This document shows, in pieces, positions 25,256-34,333 of a stretch of 64,000 nucleotides of DNA. The DNA is from Actinoallomurus bryophytorum (GTDB lineage Bacteria; Actinomycetota; Actinomycetes; Streptosporangiales; Streptosporangiaceae). The translations under genes were made by a program, and so were the position numbers. Position 1 is the first letter of the stretch. Each line of letters begins with the position of its first letter. A model generated the notes under the pieces. It was given only the letters and a program-made list of their open reading frames with translations, searched no databases and was not told the origin of the DNA. The stretch covers positions 3,658,001-3,722,000 of the forward strand of contig NZ_VFOZ01000001.1 of NCBI RefSeq assembly GCF_006716425.1, written 5' to 3'.

Positions 25256-26350
25256 TCAGGGGGCGTCGATGAGTTCGCCGTCGTCGGCGCGGTAGACGAG
25301 CATGCGGCCCGGTTCGGGGGTTACGCGCATGGTCGCGCCCGGCTCCGGTTCGCGGCCCTCCGGGACCGTCACCTGCACCGGCGGGCCGGTCGTCGTCAAC
25401 GTGACCAGGGACGTCGTGCCGAGATTCTCCACGATGTCGACCTGGCCCTCGATGCCCTCTTCTGCCTCTACGAGGTATTCCGGCCGTACCCCCACGATCA
25501 CCTTGTCGCCCGGGTTCAGCTCGGTGACGATCTCCTCGGGGACCGGCAGCCGTACGCCGGTGATGTCGATCTGGTGGCCCCACGACTCCGCCGCCTCGCC
25601 GTCGCCCGCCACACACTCGCCCTCCAGCAGGTTCATCGGGGTCGAGCCGATGAAGCCGGCGACGAAGACGTTCGCCGGGCGCTGGAAGATCTCGCGGGGG
25701 GTGCCGAGCTGGCGGATGCGGCCCGCGTCCATCACCGCGATCCGGTCGGCCAGCGCCAGGGCCTCCGCCTGGTCGTGGGTGACGAAGACCGTCGTCACGC
25801 CGAGGTCGTGCTGGAGCCTCTTCAAGAACGTGCGCGCCTCCAGCCGTAGCCGCGCGTCCAGATTGGACAGCGGCTCGTCCAGCAGGAACACCGTCGGCTC
25901 GGCGACCATCGCGCGGGCCAGGGCGACGCGTTGCTGCTGGCCGCCGGACAACTGGGCCGGGCGGCGTTCCATCAGGCCGGCGAGTGAGAGTCCCGCCGCG
26001 GTCTGGGCGGCCTTCGCGCGGCGTTCCGTACGGCCCACCTTCTTGATCCGCAGCGGGTACGCGACATTGTCGGCCACCGTCATGTGCGGGAACAGCGCGT
26101 AGTCCTGGAAGACCATCGCCACGTCACGCTCGCCCGGTGGCAGGCGTGTGACGTCGCGGTCGCCGATGCGCAGGACCCCGGCGGACGCCGTCTCCAGACC
26201 CGCGATGGTGCGCAACAGCGTCGTCTTCCCGCACCCGGACGGGCCGAGCAGCGCGAAGAACTCCCCGTCCTCGATGTCGAGGGACAGGCCGTCGAGCGCC
26301 GTCACGCCGCCGTCGAAGACCTTGGTCACCTCTTCCAGCGAGACCCTCAT
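25256..26350 (-). CDS. Sugar ABC transporter ATPase (MsiK/UgpC type)
   Basis: 364 residues. Walker A GPSGCGKTT at 36-44, Q-loop VFQDYALFPH, signature LSGGQQQRVALARAM, Walker B VFLLDEPLSNLD and the switch His in VFVTHDQAEA. A C-terminal TOBE-like regulatory domain follows, with VGVRPEYLVE. It energises the importer encoded directly upstream in the same leftward operon, overlapping the permease stop by four bases. As the ABC locus at 9493-12613 has no ATPase, this protein might be shared, as MsiK is in streptomycetes; that is inference. Confidence 0.94.
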   Translation of the reverse strand: MRVSLEEVTKVFDGGVTALDGLSLDIEDGEFFALLGPSGCGKTTLLRTIAGLETASAGVLRIGDRDVTRLPPGERDVAMVFQDYALFPHMTVADNVAYPLRIKKVGRTERRAKAAQTAAGLSLAGLMERRPAQLSGGQQQRVALARAMVAEPTVFLLDEPLSNLDARLRLEARTFLKRLQHDLGVTTVFVTHDQAEALALADRIAVMDAGRIRQLGTPREIFQRPANVFVAGFIGSTPMNLLEGECVAGDGEAAESWGHQIDITGVRLPVPEEIVTELNPGDKVIVGVRPEYLVEAEEGIEGQVDIVENLGTTSLVTLTTTGPPVQVTVPEGREPEPGATMRVTPEPGRMLVYRADDGELIDAP

Positions 26351-27168
26351 GCCTTGATTCCCCCATGGAAGCGGAAGCCGTACCGGCGGCTGACGAACAG
26401 GAACATGATGACCACCGGGATCGAGTAGAGCAGGGAGAACGTCGAGATCAGCGCGAGGTTCGGCTGCCCGCCCTCGGTGTAGAAGTTGTTGAGCGTGACC
26501 GCGGCCGGCTGCTTCTCCGGCGTCCGGTACAGCAGGAACGGCATGAGGAAGTTGCCCCACACGTTCACCACCGCCCACACCGCGATCGTCGCGAGCCCGG
26601 GACGTACGTTCGGCAGCACGACGTGCCCCAGCACCTGGAAGGAGTTCGCGCCGAACACCCGCGCCGACTCCTCGTACGACTTGGGCATCGTGTCCATGAA
26701 GTCCTTGAGGATGAAGATCGCCGCGGGCAGCAGGCCGCCGGTCATCACGAGGATCACGCCGACGTCCTTGTCCAGCAGGTGGAGCTTGAACATCAGCTGG
26801 AAGATCGGCACCATCGCCGCCGTACCGGTGATCACCGAGGACAGCAGCAGGAGCAGGTAGAGGATCCCGTCCCGCCCCGGGATGCGGACCCGGCTCAGCG
26901 CGTACGCCGCGAGCGCGGCGACGGCGACCGTGATCAGCATCGTCCACAGGGACAGCACCGCCGAGTTGTACAGCGAGGGCAGCGCGTTCGGGTCGTCGGT
27001 CAGCGCGCCGAAGTTCGACAGCGTGAAGTCCGGCCACGAGACCGACAGGCTCGGGTTGCGCGTGAACGGCGCGGTCACCAGCCACAGCATCGGCAGCGCG
27101 AAGAACGCCGTGATGACCGCGACGAAGACGTAGAACCCGATGCGCCGCAGGAGCTGGGCGGGACTCAC
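26347..27168 (-). CDS. Sugar ABC transporter permease (MalG-like)
   Basis: 273 residues, six membrane segments, starting at GTG 27168 in a GTGA overlap with the previous permease. The coupling loop reads KSYEESARVFGANSFQVLGH, a divergent EAA motif, followed by VVLPNVRPGL. The C-terminus FLFVSRRYGFRFHGGIKA replaces the usual GAVKG ending with GGIKA. The open frame continues upstream through the other permease in another register, which is spurious. Confidence 0.92.
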   Translation of the reverse strand: MSPAQLLRRIGFYVFVAVITAFFALPMLWLVTAPFTRNPSLSVSWPDFTLSNFGALTDDPNALPSLYNSAVLSLWTMLITVAVAALAAYALSRVRIPGRDGILYLLLLLSSVITGTAAMVPIFQLMFKLHLLDKDVGVILVMTGGLLPAAIFILKDFMDTMPKSYEESARVFGANSFQVLGHVVLPNVRPGLATIAVWAVVNVWGNFLMPFLLYRTPEKQPAAVTLNNFYTEGGQPNLALISTFSLLYSIPVVIMFLFVSRRYGFRFHGGIKA

Positions 27169-28079
27169 GCGCGCCTCCGCAGGATCCGTACGTACGCCAG
27201 CGCCAGCAGCAGGTTGATCACCAGCATGATGAGCGAGATGGCACTGGCGAAGCCGAGCCGTTCCCCCGGCAGGGCGGTCAGGTAGATGTAGACCGGGAGT
27301 ACGGCCGAGGCGCCGTGCGGCTCGCCCTTGGTGATCAGGTACGGCGTGAAGTCGTTGAACGTCCACAGGCTGATCAGCAGGGTGTTCGTCAGGATGTGTC
27401 CGCGGATACCCGGGATCACGACGTCGCGCAGCTGCTGCCAGCCGCTGGCGCCGGCGAGCCGCGCGGACTCCAGATGGCTGGGCGGCACGCTCGACAGCGC
27501 CGCCGCGAAAAGCATCATCGAGAACGCCGTGCCGCGCCAGACGTTGAAGACGATCAGCGAGCCCATCGGGTGGTCGAACCACCAGTCGTGGCCCGGCGTG
27601 TGCAGGATCGTGTTCAGCGTGCCGCCCTGGTCCTTCAGGAAGGCGATCCACAGCCACGCGACCACGACGCCCGGCAGGATCCAGGCCAGCAGCACCAGCG
27701 TCTCGACCAGCGAGCGGACCCAGCGTCGCGCCGACCGCAGCGTCCAGGCCAAGGCGAAGCCGAGGAGGTTCTGCCCGATGATCGCCGAGCCGAGGACGAA
27801 CAGCAGCGTGCGGCCGAGGGAGTCGCGGAACTCCTTGTCCCCGAGCGCGTGCGTGTAGTTGTCCGCACCCACGATCTTCGGGTGCGCGGCCTGGACGCCG
27901 GTGAGCCGGTAGTCGGTCAGCCCGAGGTAGAGCGTCCACAGTGCCGGCACGACCAGGAAGACCGTGATGAGCAGCAGCGCCGGCACGACGAACGCCAGCC
28001 CTTGGCGCCGATCGCCGCCCCCCGGCACGTCTCCGCCCAGGGAACGCCGCGCCGGCAGCAGATCCGTTTCCTCCGTCAT
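27165..28079 (-). CDS. Sugar ABC transporter permease (MalF-like)
   Basis: 304 residues with six membrane segments after a basic N-terminal tail. The coupling loop is HLESARLAGASGWQQLRDVV followed by IPGIRGHI. It starts eight bases after the binding-protein stop. With the downstream permease and ATPase it forms a second carbohydrate importer. Confidence 0.92.
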   Translation of the reverse strand: MTEETDLLPARRSLGGDVPGGGDRRQGLAFVVPALLLITVFLVVPALWTLYLGLTDYRLTGVQAAHPKIVGADNYTHALGDKEFRDSLGRTLLFVLGSAIIGQNLLGFALAWTLRSARRWVRSLVETLVLLAWILPGVVVAWLWIAFLKDQGGTLNTILHTPGHDWWFDHPMGSLIVFNVWRGTAFSMMLFAAALSSVPPSHLESARLAGASGWQQLRDVVIPGIRGHILTNTLLISLWTFNDFTPYLITKGEPHGASAVLPVYIYLTALPGERLGFASAISLIMLVINLLLALAYVRILRRRA

Positions 28080-28086
28080 AAGCCGA

Positions 28087-29463
28087 TCAGCCGGTAGTGA
28101 CGTTGCCGGCGCCGCCGACCGCCTGTGTCAGGTTCTGCTGGTAGGACTTGATCGCCTTGTCCACACTGTCACCCGCGACGACATCGCCGGTCGCCTTCTG
28201 TAGCGCCGTCGAAACCTGGGGATAGGCGGCGAGGCCGGGCCGTACGGCGGTGATCGGGAGCACCTTGGTCGAGATGAAGTTCAGCAGTGGGTCGCCGGCG
28301 AGCATCTCGCCGTTGACGTCCTGACGTGGGCTGATGCCGACCGCCGAACGCTGGACCTCGTCCTTGACCGCGTCGTGCCCGCCCATGAAGCTCAGCAGCT
28401 CCCACACGAGCGAGGCGTTCTTGGTGTGCGGGTTGATCACCCAGCCGGTGCCGCCGGACATGCTCACCGAGTCCTGCCCGCGTACGCCCTTGCCCGCCGA
28501 CTGCGCCGGGATCAGCGTGTAGCCGACGTCCTTGTCGCGGTCCTTCATCGGGTCGATGCCGTCCTTGGGATTGACCACCGAACGCCAGAAGTAGTCGCTT
28601 TCCAGCAGGATCCCGACCTTGTTCTTGGAGAACCGCTGGAAGGACTCGTCGCGCCCCTGCGGGTTCTGCTGGAGCTTCGGGTCGCCGAGCCCGCTGCCGT
28701 ACACCTGCTGGTACAGGTCGAGCACGCTCCTGAGCTGCGGGGTGTCACCGAGCCACTTGCCGTTCTCGAAGATGTCGTGGCCGGTGCCGGCGAGCAGGGG
28801 CAGCACGCCCTGCATGGTGGTCGCCTCGGTCATCGCCGTGCCGGCGTTGAGCTGGATCGGCGTGACGCCGCTCAGCGTCTTGAGCTTGCGTCCCGCGGCG
28901 AGGATGTCGTCCCAGCTCTTGGGCTGCCAGTCGGCCGGCAGGCCCGCCTTGGCGAACAGTTGCTTGTTGTAGAACAGCACGCGGCCGTCGGTGCCGATCG
29001 GCAGGCCGTACTTCTTGTTGTCGAAGGCCATGATGTTCTGCACCGGGCCGGGGATCTGCTTGAACCCCTCCCAGCTCGCGATGCCCGAGCCGGCCACCTG
29101 GTCGAGCGGCTTGATGTAACCGGCTTGGGCGAACTCTCCGACCCAGATCCCGTCGATCGAGATCAGGTCGGCGCCGCCGCCGGTCTTGAGGTCGAGCGCG
29201 GTCTTCTGCTTGTACGGGGCGTCGTCGACGCCGGTGCCCTCGAAGCGGACCGTGACCTTCTTGCCCTTGCTCTTCTCCATCGCGGTGAACTTCGGGATGA
29301 CGTAGTCGGTGATCCACTCGGCGCCGTTGGAGCTCTTGCCGCCCTTGACGGAGTTGGCGCTGATCCGGATCACGGTGCCGCCGCCTCCGCTGACACCACC
29401 CGAGCACCCCGACATCGCGAGCCCGCTCGCCGCCGCCAGCGCCGCCATCCGCGTGATCTTCAT
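28087..29463 (-). CDS. Sugar ABC transporter substrate-binding lipoprotein
   Basis: 458 residues from ATG 29463, which follows GGGAGG by seven bases; a longer frame from 29493 lacks support. The signal peptide ends in the lipobox LAMSGC with Cys20 as the lipid site. Family B binding-protein features include YGLPIGTDGRVLFYNKQLF, AGLPADWQPKSWDDIL and SMSGGTGWVINPHTKNASLVW. First gene of the leftward importer operon. The ligand is unknown. Confidence 0.93.
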   Translation of the reverse strand: MKITRMAALAAASGLAMSGCSGGVSGGGGTVIRISANSVKGGKSSNGAEWITDYVIPKFTAMEKSKGKKVTVRFEGTGVDDAPYKQKTALDLKTGGGADLISIDGIWVGEFAQAGYIKPLDQVAGSGIASWEGFKQIPGPVQNIMAFDNKKYGLPIGTDGRVLFYNKQLFAKAGLPADWQPKSWDDILAAGRKLKTLSGVTPIQLNAGTAMTEATTMQGVLPLLAGTGHDIFENGKWLGDTPQLRSVLDLYQQVYGSGLGDPKLQQNPQGRDESFQRFSKNKVGILLESDYFWRSVVNPKDGIDPMKDRDKDVGYTLIPAQSAGKGVRGQDSVSMSGGTGWVINPHTKNASLVWELLSFMGGHDAVKDEVQRSAVGISPRQDVNGEMLAGDPLLNFISTKVLPITAVRPGLAAYPQVSTALQKATGDVVAGDSVDKAIKSYQQNLTQAVGGAGNVTTG

Positions 29464-29777
29464 CCCACAGCCTCCCGGGCAGGCAATTCCCACTATTAGA
29501 GGAGCTGTCGAAACATTTCCACGTTCATCAGGAGTTCACACCCGTACCAATGATCACGATTCGGGCTCATCCCGGTGATCGTGAGCCTGACCATGGCGGC
29601 GGGCACGCCTGGGTTATCACTTACCGGGCGGATATGGGCGCCTACTCAAGGTGATGATCTGATTGCCGCTCCGCGAGAAAGTAGCTCCGACCGGGCGATT
29701 GTCGTACGGGGTGCCGGTCGCCACCATGAATCTGCGCTTTCACCTCTACATCCGGCGTGACGGAAGGATGCGGATTC
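29464..29777. other. Divergent intergenic region of the second ABC operon and EF-hand gene
   Basis: This 314-bp gap has no supported gene. It contains a small palindrome GAAACATTTC (29510-29519), 47 bases upstream of the binding-protein gene, a possible LacI/ROK-type operator. No regulator gene is adjacent to this transporter. No clear promoter hexamers were assigned. Confidence 0.5.
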
Positions 29778-30323
29778 ATGGCGAGCGAGTTCCAGCGGCG
29801 AAAGATCGCCGGGGTCTTCGAGGCGATGGACGTCGACGGCGACGGCTTTCTTCAGGAGTCCGACTTCGCGGCGCTGACCGCTCGGTGGACCGCCATCCGG
29901 GATGCCGGCGACCATTCCCGGCTGGCCGCGATCATGATGGGCTGGTGGCACGCGCTGCTCGCGGGGGGCGACCACGACGGCGACGCGAAGGTCACGCTGG
30001 ACGAGGTCCTGATACTCACCGACCAGCTCGGCGAAATGTCCGACGAGGTCACCGGCACCGCCGAGGCGATGTTCGAGGCCATCGACGAGAACGCCGACGG
30101 GCGCATCTCCTCGGAGGAGTACAACCGGCTCATCGAGGGATGGACGGGCTGCCGGACCGCGACCGATGAGATCTTCCCGCTGCTCGACCTGGACGGCGAC
30201 GGCCACATCTCCCAGGAGGAGTTCGTCCGGCTGTGGACGGAGTTCTGGTCGGGCGATGACGCGGCAGCGCCCGGCACCTGGGTCTTCGGGCGCTTCGAAC
30301 CGCCCATGGCCCGACAGGGGTGA
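29778..30323 (+). CDS. Four-EF-hand calcium-binding protein (calerythrin-like)
   Basis: 181 residues from ATG 29778. Four 12-residue loops are visible: Asp18-Asp29 (DVDGDGFLQESD), Asp65-Glu76 (DHDGDAKVTLDE), Asp103-Glu114 (DENADGRISSEE) and Asp137-Glu148 (DLDGDGHISQEE). All keep the acidic 1, 3 and 12 positions, so all may bind calcium. The arrangement in two pairs resembles calerythrin and eukaryotic sarcoplasmic calcium-binding proteins. It has no signal peptide or membrane segment, so it is probably a cytoplasmic calcium buffer or sensor. It is convergent with the giant gene at 30368 and shares a terminator with it. Confidence 0.93.
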   Translation: MASEFQRRKIAGVFEAMDVDGDGFLQESDFAALTARWTAIRDAGDHSRLAAIMMGWWHALLAGGDHDGDAKVTLDEVLILTDQLGEMSDEVTGTAEAMFEAIDENADGRISSEEYNRLIEGWTGCRTATDEIFPLLDLDGDGHISQEEFVRLWTEFWSGDDAAAPGTWVFGRFEPPMARQG

Positions 30324-30336
30324 GATCCTGACGTGG

Positions 30337-30366
30337 AGGGCCGCTCCCAGAGCCGGGAGCGGCCCT
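30337..30366. terminator. Bidirectional terminator
   Basis: Perfect 12-bp arms AGGGCCGCTCCC (30337-30348) and GGGAGCGGCCCT (30355-30366), six-base loop, lying exactly between the convergent EF-hand and giant-protein genes. Confidence 0.85.
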
Positions 30367-30367
30367 G

Positions 30368-33300
30368 TTAACGGGGCGGCGCGTCCGGCGGATCATCGAC
30401 CAGCTTGATGATGAACAGGCCGATGCCGTCCTCACCGGCGGAGAACTGGTCCGAGCTGCTTTCGTCGCGCGACTCGAAGATCCGATAGCTCTCCACACGA
30501 GGGTGCGCGTCCAGCCACTGTTGCCAGCGTTCGCGGTCGTAGGCGATGTTCGGGAATCTCGTGCCGCGTCCCGCCGTGTAGCCATGGCCGGCCTCGCCAC
30601 CCTTGACCGCCGGCAGGTTAAGCACGTTGCCGAAGACCACATACCCCCCGGGACGGACGGCACGGATCACGTGTCCCCTGAACTCGGCGGCCACGGCCCA
30701 TTTGGTGCTCATGGAGTCGGACGCGTAGAACTCCGCGGCGATGTCGACGGGGTGATCCCCGTGGCCGGAATCGAAGGTGAAGATGTCGTCGACGTGCAGC
30801 CTGGTGGACTCCATGTCCCGGTCCAAGGGCCGCTCGAAGTGCTCGGCCTGTCCGGGGAAGTGCTGTGTCCCGGCCGCTTTGACCACCTCGCCCCAGGGCT
30901 CGGCGATCTTACGCGTGTCGATCTCCTGTGGAATGCCGTAGCGGTCGGTATTTCTGTAGATCCCATCTCCGGGGCCGTACTTCACGTTGTTGTAGTCGAT
31001 CTCCTGCTGGTTCGCTTCGTAGACGAGCTTCTCCACATAACCGTCCTCGGACAGCAAGGGCCCGAATGTCAGCGACGGATAGGGGTTCGTTCCCGATGCG
31101 ACGTCGAGGAAACGCTTGAACTCCCCGGGGTGAACTCCATAATCGGTCTTGAGAATGGAGTAGATGGCATTGATCAGCTTGATGTCGTGCCCGAGGATGC
31201 GCGGTTTCCAGTTTCCGGGCTCCCAACGTCCGGGGATGACGCCTTCGGGCGGCGTCCAGACCGCCGGAACACGTTCTCCCACGTAGTTGCGGAGTGTGTA
31301 CTCGTACGCGTCGAACTTGTCCCAGTCGGTGAACGCGTCGCCGGTCGCGTGCTCGCTCTTGGCCAGATCCTTGATCGAGTGCACGAGCCCGTCGGGTGAG
31401 TCGAACTTGACCTGACGATAGAGCTTCAGGAGTTCGTACGGATCCGCGGATCCAGTGAGTTTCTCGGCGACCGGTTCGAACGTCCGGATGGATGCCCCGT
31501 CGTCGAAGCCGCGCGTTTTCGGCCACTCGGCTCTGATGAGCTCATGGAGATGAGCGACTTCGCCGAGCATGAACCGGTGTTCGACGGCGTTCGCCGCCTC
31601 CTTGTCGAGGCCGTAGAAGTCGACGATCAGAGCGGCGTCCATGAGCGTACGACTGATGTGCTGGCCTGCCGGCGGCGCCATGCCGTGTTCGTTCAAAAGG
31701 TCGCGAGCGTAGTCGTGGAACTGCTGCGGACTCAGGATCTCGTCCTGGGGGATGCCGTATTCACTGCGGACCAGCTGCTCGAGCTGGCGCGTGGGGGTGA
31801 AGTATCGCGCGACTTGCGGCCAGTCCGTACCCCTGGTCAAGTCCATCGCGAGGCTGAGCGTGTGGCCGGCGCCCTTCATTTCCTCCATCGTCACTTCACG
31901 GTCCAGGCCGAGCAGTTCCTGTGCGATGCCGCTTTGCGTTGTTCCTGGCACGGTCGCCCACAACCGGGCGAGCGCCCTGGCATGCGCCGGGGTCGGGATC
32001 TGGTCCGGAGGCAGGTCCCAGTAGTACCCCACCAGCTCATGGAAGGTGGCGAGGGTAGCCCCTCTGTTTCTGAAGATCGGATATTCGTGTGCTTTGAGGA
32101 GGATGCTCAGATCCGTCCGGCGTAGATCGGCGATCGGCGAGGTTCCCTTGGGAGCGATGTCCGTCTGCCGGTCGCCGAACAGTGCCTGCAGCACTGTCTC
32201 GATGTGCCGCCCGGTCACCTCCGTGTCCGCTCCGAGTCCGAGGGCCGAGTTCGTGAGCTGTTTCAGGCGGACGAGCTCGCCCGTGTGCCTCCAGTAGTCG
32301 AACGGCTCCTGGGGATGCCAGACCTCGTGCAGTCGCAGCAGGCGACCGAGTGCCTGAACGGCGTTGCCATCTGATCGGCCCTGCGTGCCCGTCGCCGCGA
32401 ACCTGTGCAGCGCTCTCACTCCGGGAGGCTGAAGTTGTCCAGGGCGACGTTCCTTGTAGTAATCGGCCACCCGCGTCAGGGAATCCACGTGATACGCCGT
32501 GAGGGGGACGTCTGGGGGAAGACCCAGGGCGTTGCGTGTCCACTCGCGAAGTCGCTCTGGCGTCGGCAGTCCGGAAGTATGGTTCTCGTCCCCGAGCACG
32601 TGGACCAGGTTCTCGAGTCGAGGGAGGGCGTTGGCGCCCGCCAATTCGGTCATCTCAGCGGTGGTGGCTGGCCCAAAGGCTTCCTCGGACAACGTCAGCC
32701 ACTTATCGGCGCGTTGTGACTCGGCCGGTTGGAACACACGTCCGACCGCCATGAAGCCCGCCATACCCGCTGCCAGACCAAGATCCTTGGTCCAGTTGAC
32801 GTCCCCGTGGTTGAAGGCGACGTCTCCGGCCACATTGAGCCCGAACCCGACGCCCGTGTTGACGGCCAGCTGGCCGGGCACACGGTGGGCGAGGAACTCG
32901 GCGAGCTCGCTGCCCTCGGCGGCCGCCTTGCCCAGGCCATAGTGAATCTTCCCGGTGACGCCTCCACTGACGGCGCCGAAGGCCGCGGAGGTCAGCACGG
33001 AACTCCAGTCGGCGGGCAGCCCGTACGCCTTCCGGGTGAGGTCGCTGACGAAGGCGAGGCCGCCCATGAAAGCGGCTCCCGAGGCGCTCACGCGGAAACC
33101 GGTGGTCATCAGCATCATTCGCAGCCGCAGACCGACGCGCCCGGTCTCGGACAGTGCGGCGAACGTACTTACCGGGAAAAGCGTGGCGGTGGCCCGGGCG
33201 ACGCCCCACAGCAACAACAGGTACCCGCACGCCGCCAGGAAGTTCGTCTTCGCCCATGCGATCTGGACGCCCGTGTACCGGCAGTAGGCCGCCACACCGC

Positions 33301-34024
33301 GGCATGCCTGTGCGCCTTCGGCCAGGTGCCCGCTGCCGCCCGCCAGTTTCGCGAACGACTGGGTGAACAGGTCGATGGCCTCGCCGGCGTTTCCATCCGA
33401 GATCGCCGCACCATGGCGGGTCGCGACATGGGTGACCTCGTCGATGACGTCGGCGAGCGCGTCGAAGGTCCGCGCCACGTGGTCCATCTCGGATGCGTCG
33501 CCGGCCGGGTAAGTACACCCCGCCACCATGGTCTCCAGCAGTTCCAGCAGCCATTGGTACTCCCGTGGCGCGACCTCCAGCGGCAGCCGCTCCAAGGGCG
33601 CCGTGCCGACCACGTCACGCAGGGCGGTACGCCGGTCCGCCACGGAACCGGCGTCGACAGTGCCGGGAAACAGCGGGTTGACCGGTTTCCCGTTGACCGG
33701 GCTCGCACCATCGGCCTGCGCATAGGTGTCGGCCATCTGCGCCGACCCCGAGGCGTGGCCTTCCAGAGCCTGCACCAGCTCCGCCAGCCCGCCGAGGATC
33801 TCGTCTCTCGCCACGCGGAAACCGAGCGAGCCGTTCTCCCCGTCGAGGAACGAACGACCCAGGGAGTCGTTCCCCCACGGTGTGTTTCCTACGAGGTCCA
33901 GCGCGTAGACCGTATTGCCGAGCGAGATCCTCAACATCGCGGCCGCGTCGCCGATCCCACGGGCCGAGATCGCGATCTGCTCCGGATGGACCGCGAATCC
34001 CCAGGCGTCATTCATCCCGCCCAT
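30368..34024 (-). CDS. Giant WXG100/CpnT-like protein with methyltransferase-like C-terminus
   Basis: About 1,218 residues. The N-terminal 250 residues are helical and resemble the WXG100-like domain of CpnT-type polymorphic toxins (NTPWGNDSLGRSFLDG, then AEGAQACRGVAAYCR). A hydrophobic region follows at about 260-430 (FLAACGYLLLLWGVARATA, VNTGVGFGLNVAGDVAFNHG). Residues about 490-780 hold at least five degenerate repeats of the type Gly-Leu/Ile-Pro-x-Asp...Thr/Pro-x-x-x-x-x-x-Leu (NALGLPPDVPLTAYHV, SALGLGADTEVTGRHI, YWDLPPDQIPTPAHA, EYGIPQDEILSPQQF). The last 250 residues look like a SAM-dependent methyltransferase: FLDVASGTNP near 972, YEAN near 1002, and RAVRPGGYVVFGNVL near 1121. ATG 34024 is favoured by an upstream GGTGGG; GTG 34036 and ATG 34015 are alternatives. 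Export by an ESX-like system is inference. Confidence 0.75.
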   Translation of the reverse strand: MGGMNDAWGFAVHPEQIAISARGIGDAAAMLRISLGNTVYALDLVGNTPWGNDSLGRSFLDGENGSLGFRVARDEILGGLAELVQALEGHASGSAQMADTYAQADGASPVNGKPVNPLFPGTVDAGSVADRRTALRDVVGTAPLERLPLEVAPREYQWLLELLETMVAGCTYPAGDASEMDHVARTFDALADVIDEVTHVATRHGAAISDGNAGEAIDLFTQSFAKLAGGSGHLAEGAQACRGVAAYCRYTGVQIAWAKTNFLAACGYLLLLWGVARATATLFPVSTFAALSETGRVGLRLRMMLMTTGFRVSASGAAFMGGLAFVSDLTRKAYGLPADWSSVLTSAAFGAVSGGVTGKIHYGLGKAAAEGSELAEFLAHRVPGQLAVNTGVGFGLNVAGDVAFNHGDVNWTKDLGLAAGMAGFMAVGRVFQPAESQRADKWLTLSEEAFGPATTAEMTELAGANALPRLENLVHVLGDENHTSGLPTPERLREWTRNALGLPPDVPLTAYHVDSLTRVADYYKERRPGQLQPPGVRALHRFAATGTQGRSDGNAVQALGRLLRLHEVWHPQEPFDYWRHTGELVRLKQLTNSALGLGADTEVTGRHIETVLQALFGDRQTDIAPKGTSPIADLRRTDLSILLKAHEYPIFRNRGATLATFHELVGYYWDLPPDQIPTPAHARALARLWATVPGTTQSGIAQELLGLDREVTMEEMKGAGHTLSLAMDLTRGTDWPQVARYFTPTRQLEQLVRSEYGIPQDEILSPQQFHDYARDLLNEHGMAPPAGQHISRTLMDAALIVDFYGLDKEAANAVEHRFMLGEVAHLHELIRAEWPKTRGFDDGASIRTFEPVAEKLTGSADPYELLKLYRQVKFDSPDGLVHSIKDLAKSEHATGDAFTDWDKFDAYEYTLRNYVGERVPAVWTPPEGVIPGRWEPGNWKPRILGHDIKLINAIYSILKTDYGVHPGEFKRFLDVASGTNPYPSLTFGPLLSEDGYVEKLVYEANQQEIDYNNVKYGPGDGIYRNTDRYGIPQEIDTRKIAEPWGEVVKAAGTQHFPGQAEHFERPLDRDMESTRLHVDDIFTFDSGHGDHPVDIAAEFYASDSMSTKWAVAAEFRGHVIRAVRPGGYVVFGNVLNLPAVKGGEAGHGYTAGRGTRFPNIAYDRERWQQWLDAHPRVESYRIFESRDESSSDQFSAGEDGIGLFIIKLVDDPPDAPPR

Positions 34025-34187
34025 GGGAGCACCCACCCGTCTTGCAGACTCCGAACGTGATCTTTCGCATGCTAGCCGTTGGAGCCCGCGATCTACACCG
34101 TGGATCCGGTGCTCTTATACCTGGGCGTGCTCGCCCTGCTCGCCAGGTCACGCCGCGCCGGAGTTTGGACCCCTGAGTACACCGCCA

Positions 34188-34223
34188 AAACGCCCAGCAC
34201 CTGTTCAGAGACGCCGGGCGTTT
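34188..34223 (-). terminator. Terminator of the XRE/DUF397 pair
   Basis: On the minus strand the arms AAACGCCC (34223-34216) and GGGCGTTT (34195-34188) pair, with further G-C pairs inside and a following T-run (TTTT). It sits 12 bases after the truncated DUF397 stop. Confidence 0.7.
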
Positions 34224-34234
34224 CCGCACGTGAT

Positions 34235-34333
34235 TCAGCCGCGCTCTTCTTCCGCGACCGAGACCTCGACACAATCGTCGTTGTTGGCGCCTGATCGGCT
34301 CGACTTACGCCAGGGAGTTGTCACGACACCCAT
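34235..34333 (-). CDS. Truncated DUF397 protein
   Basis: Only 32 residues: MGVVTTPWRKSSRSG followed by ANNDDCVEVSVAEEERG and a stop. The W-R-K-S-S-x-S-G...CVEV block is the DUF397 hallmark, but the second half of the family, with the V-R-D-S-K and P-A-E-W motifs, is missing (usual length about 60). GGAGG five bases before ATG 34333 suggests it is still translated. It overlaps the end of the XRE gene by 13 bp. DUF397 proteins pair with Scr1-type XRE regulators; this shortened one may be a broken partner or a minimal version. Confidence 0.75.
   Translation of the reverse strand: MGVVTTPWRKSSRSGANNDDCVEVSVAEEERG

Noticed and set aside
34079-34294. 71-codon frame upstream of the giant gene
   Set aside because: Starts with TTG, crosses the terminator of the XRE/DUF397 unit and is antisense to the DUF397 coding bases.
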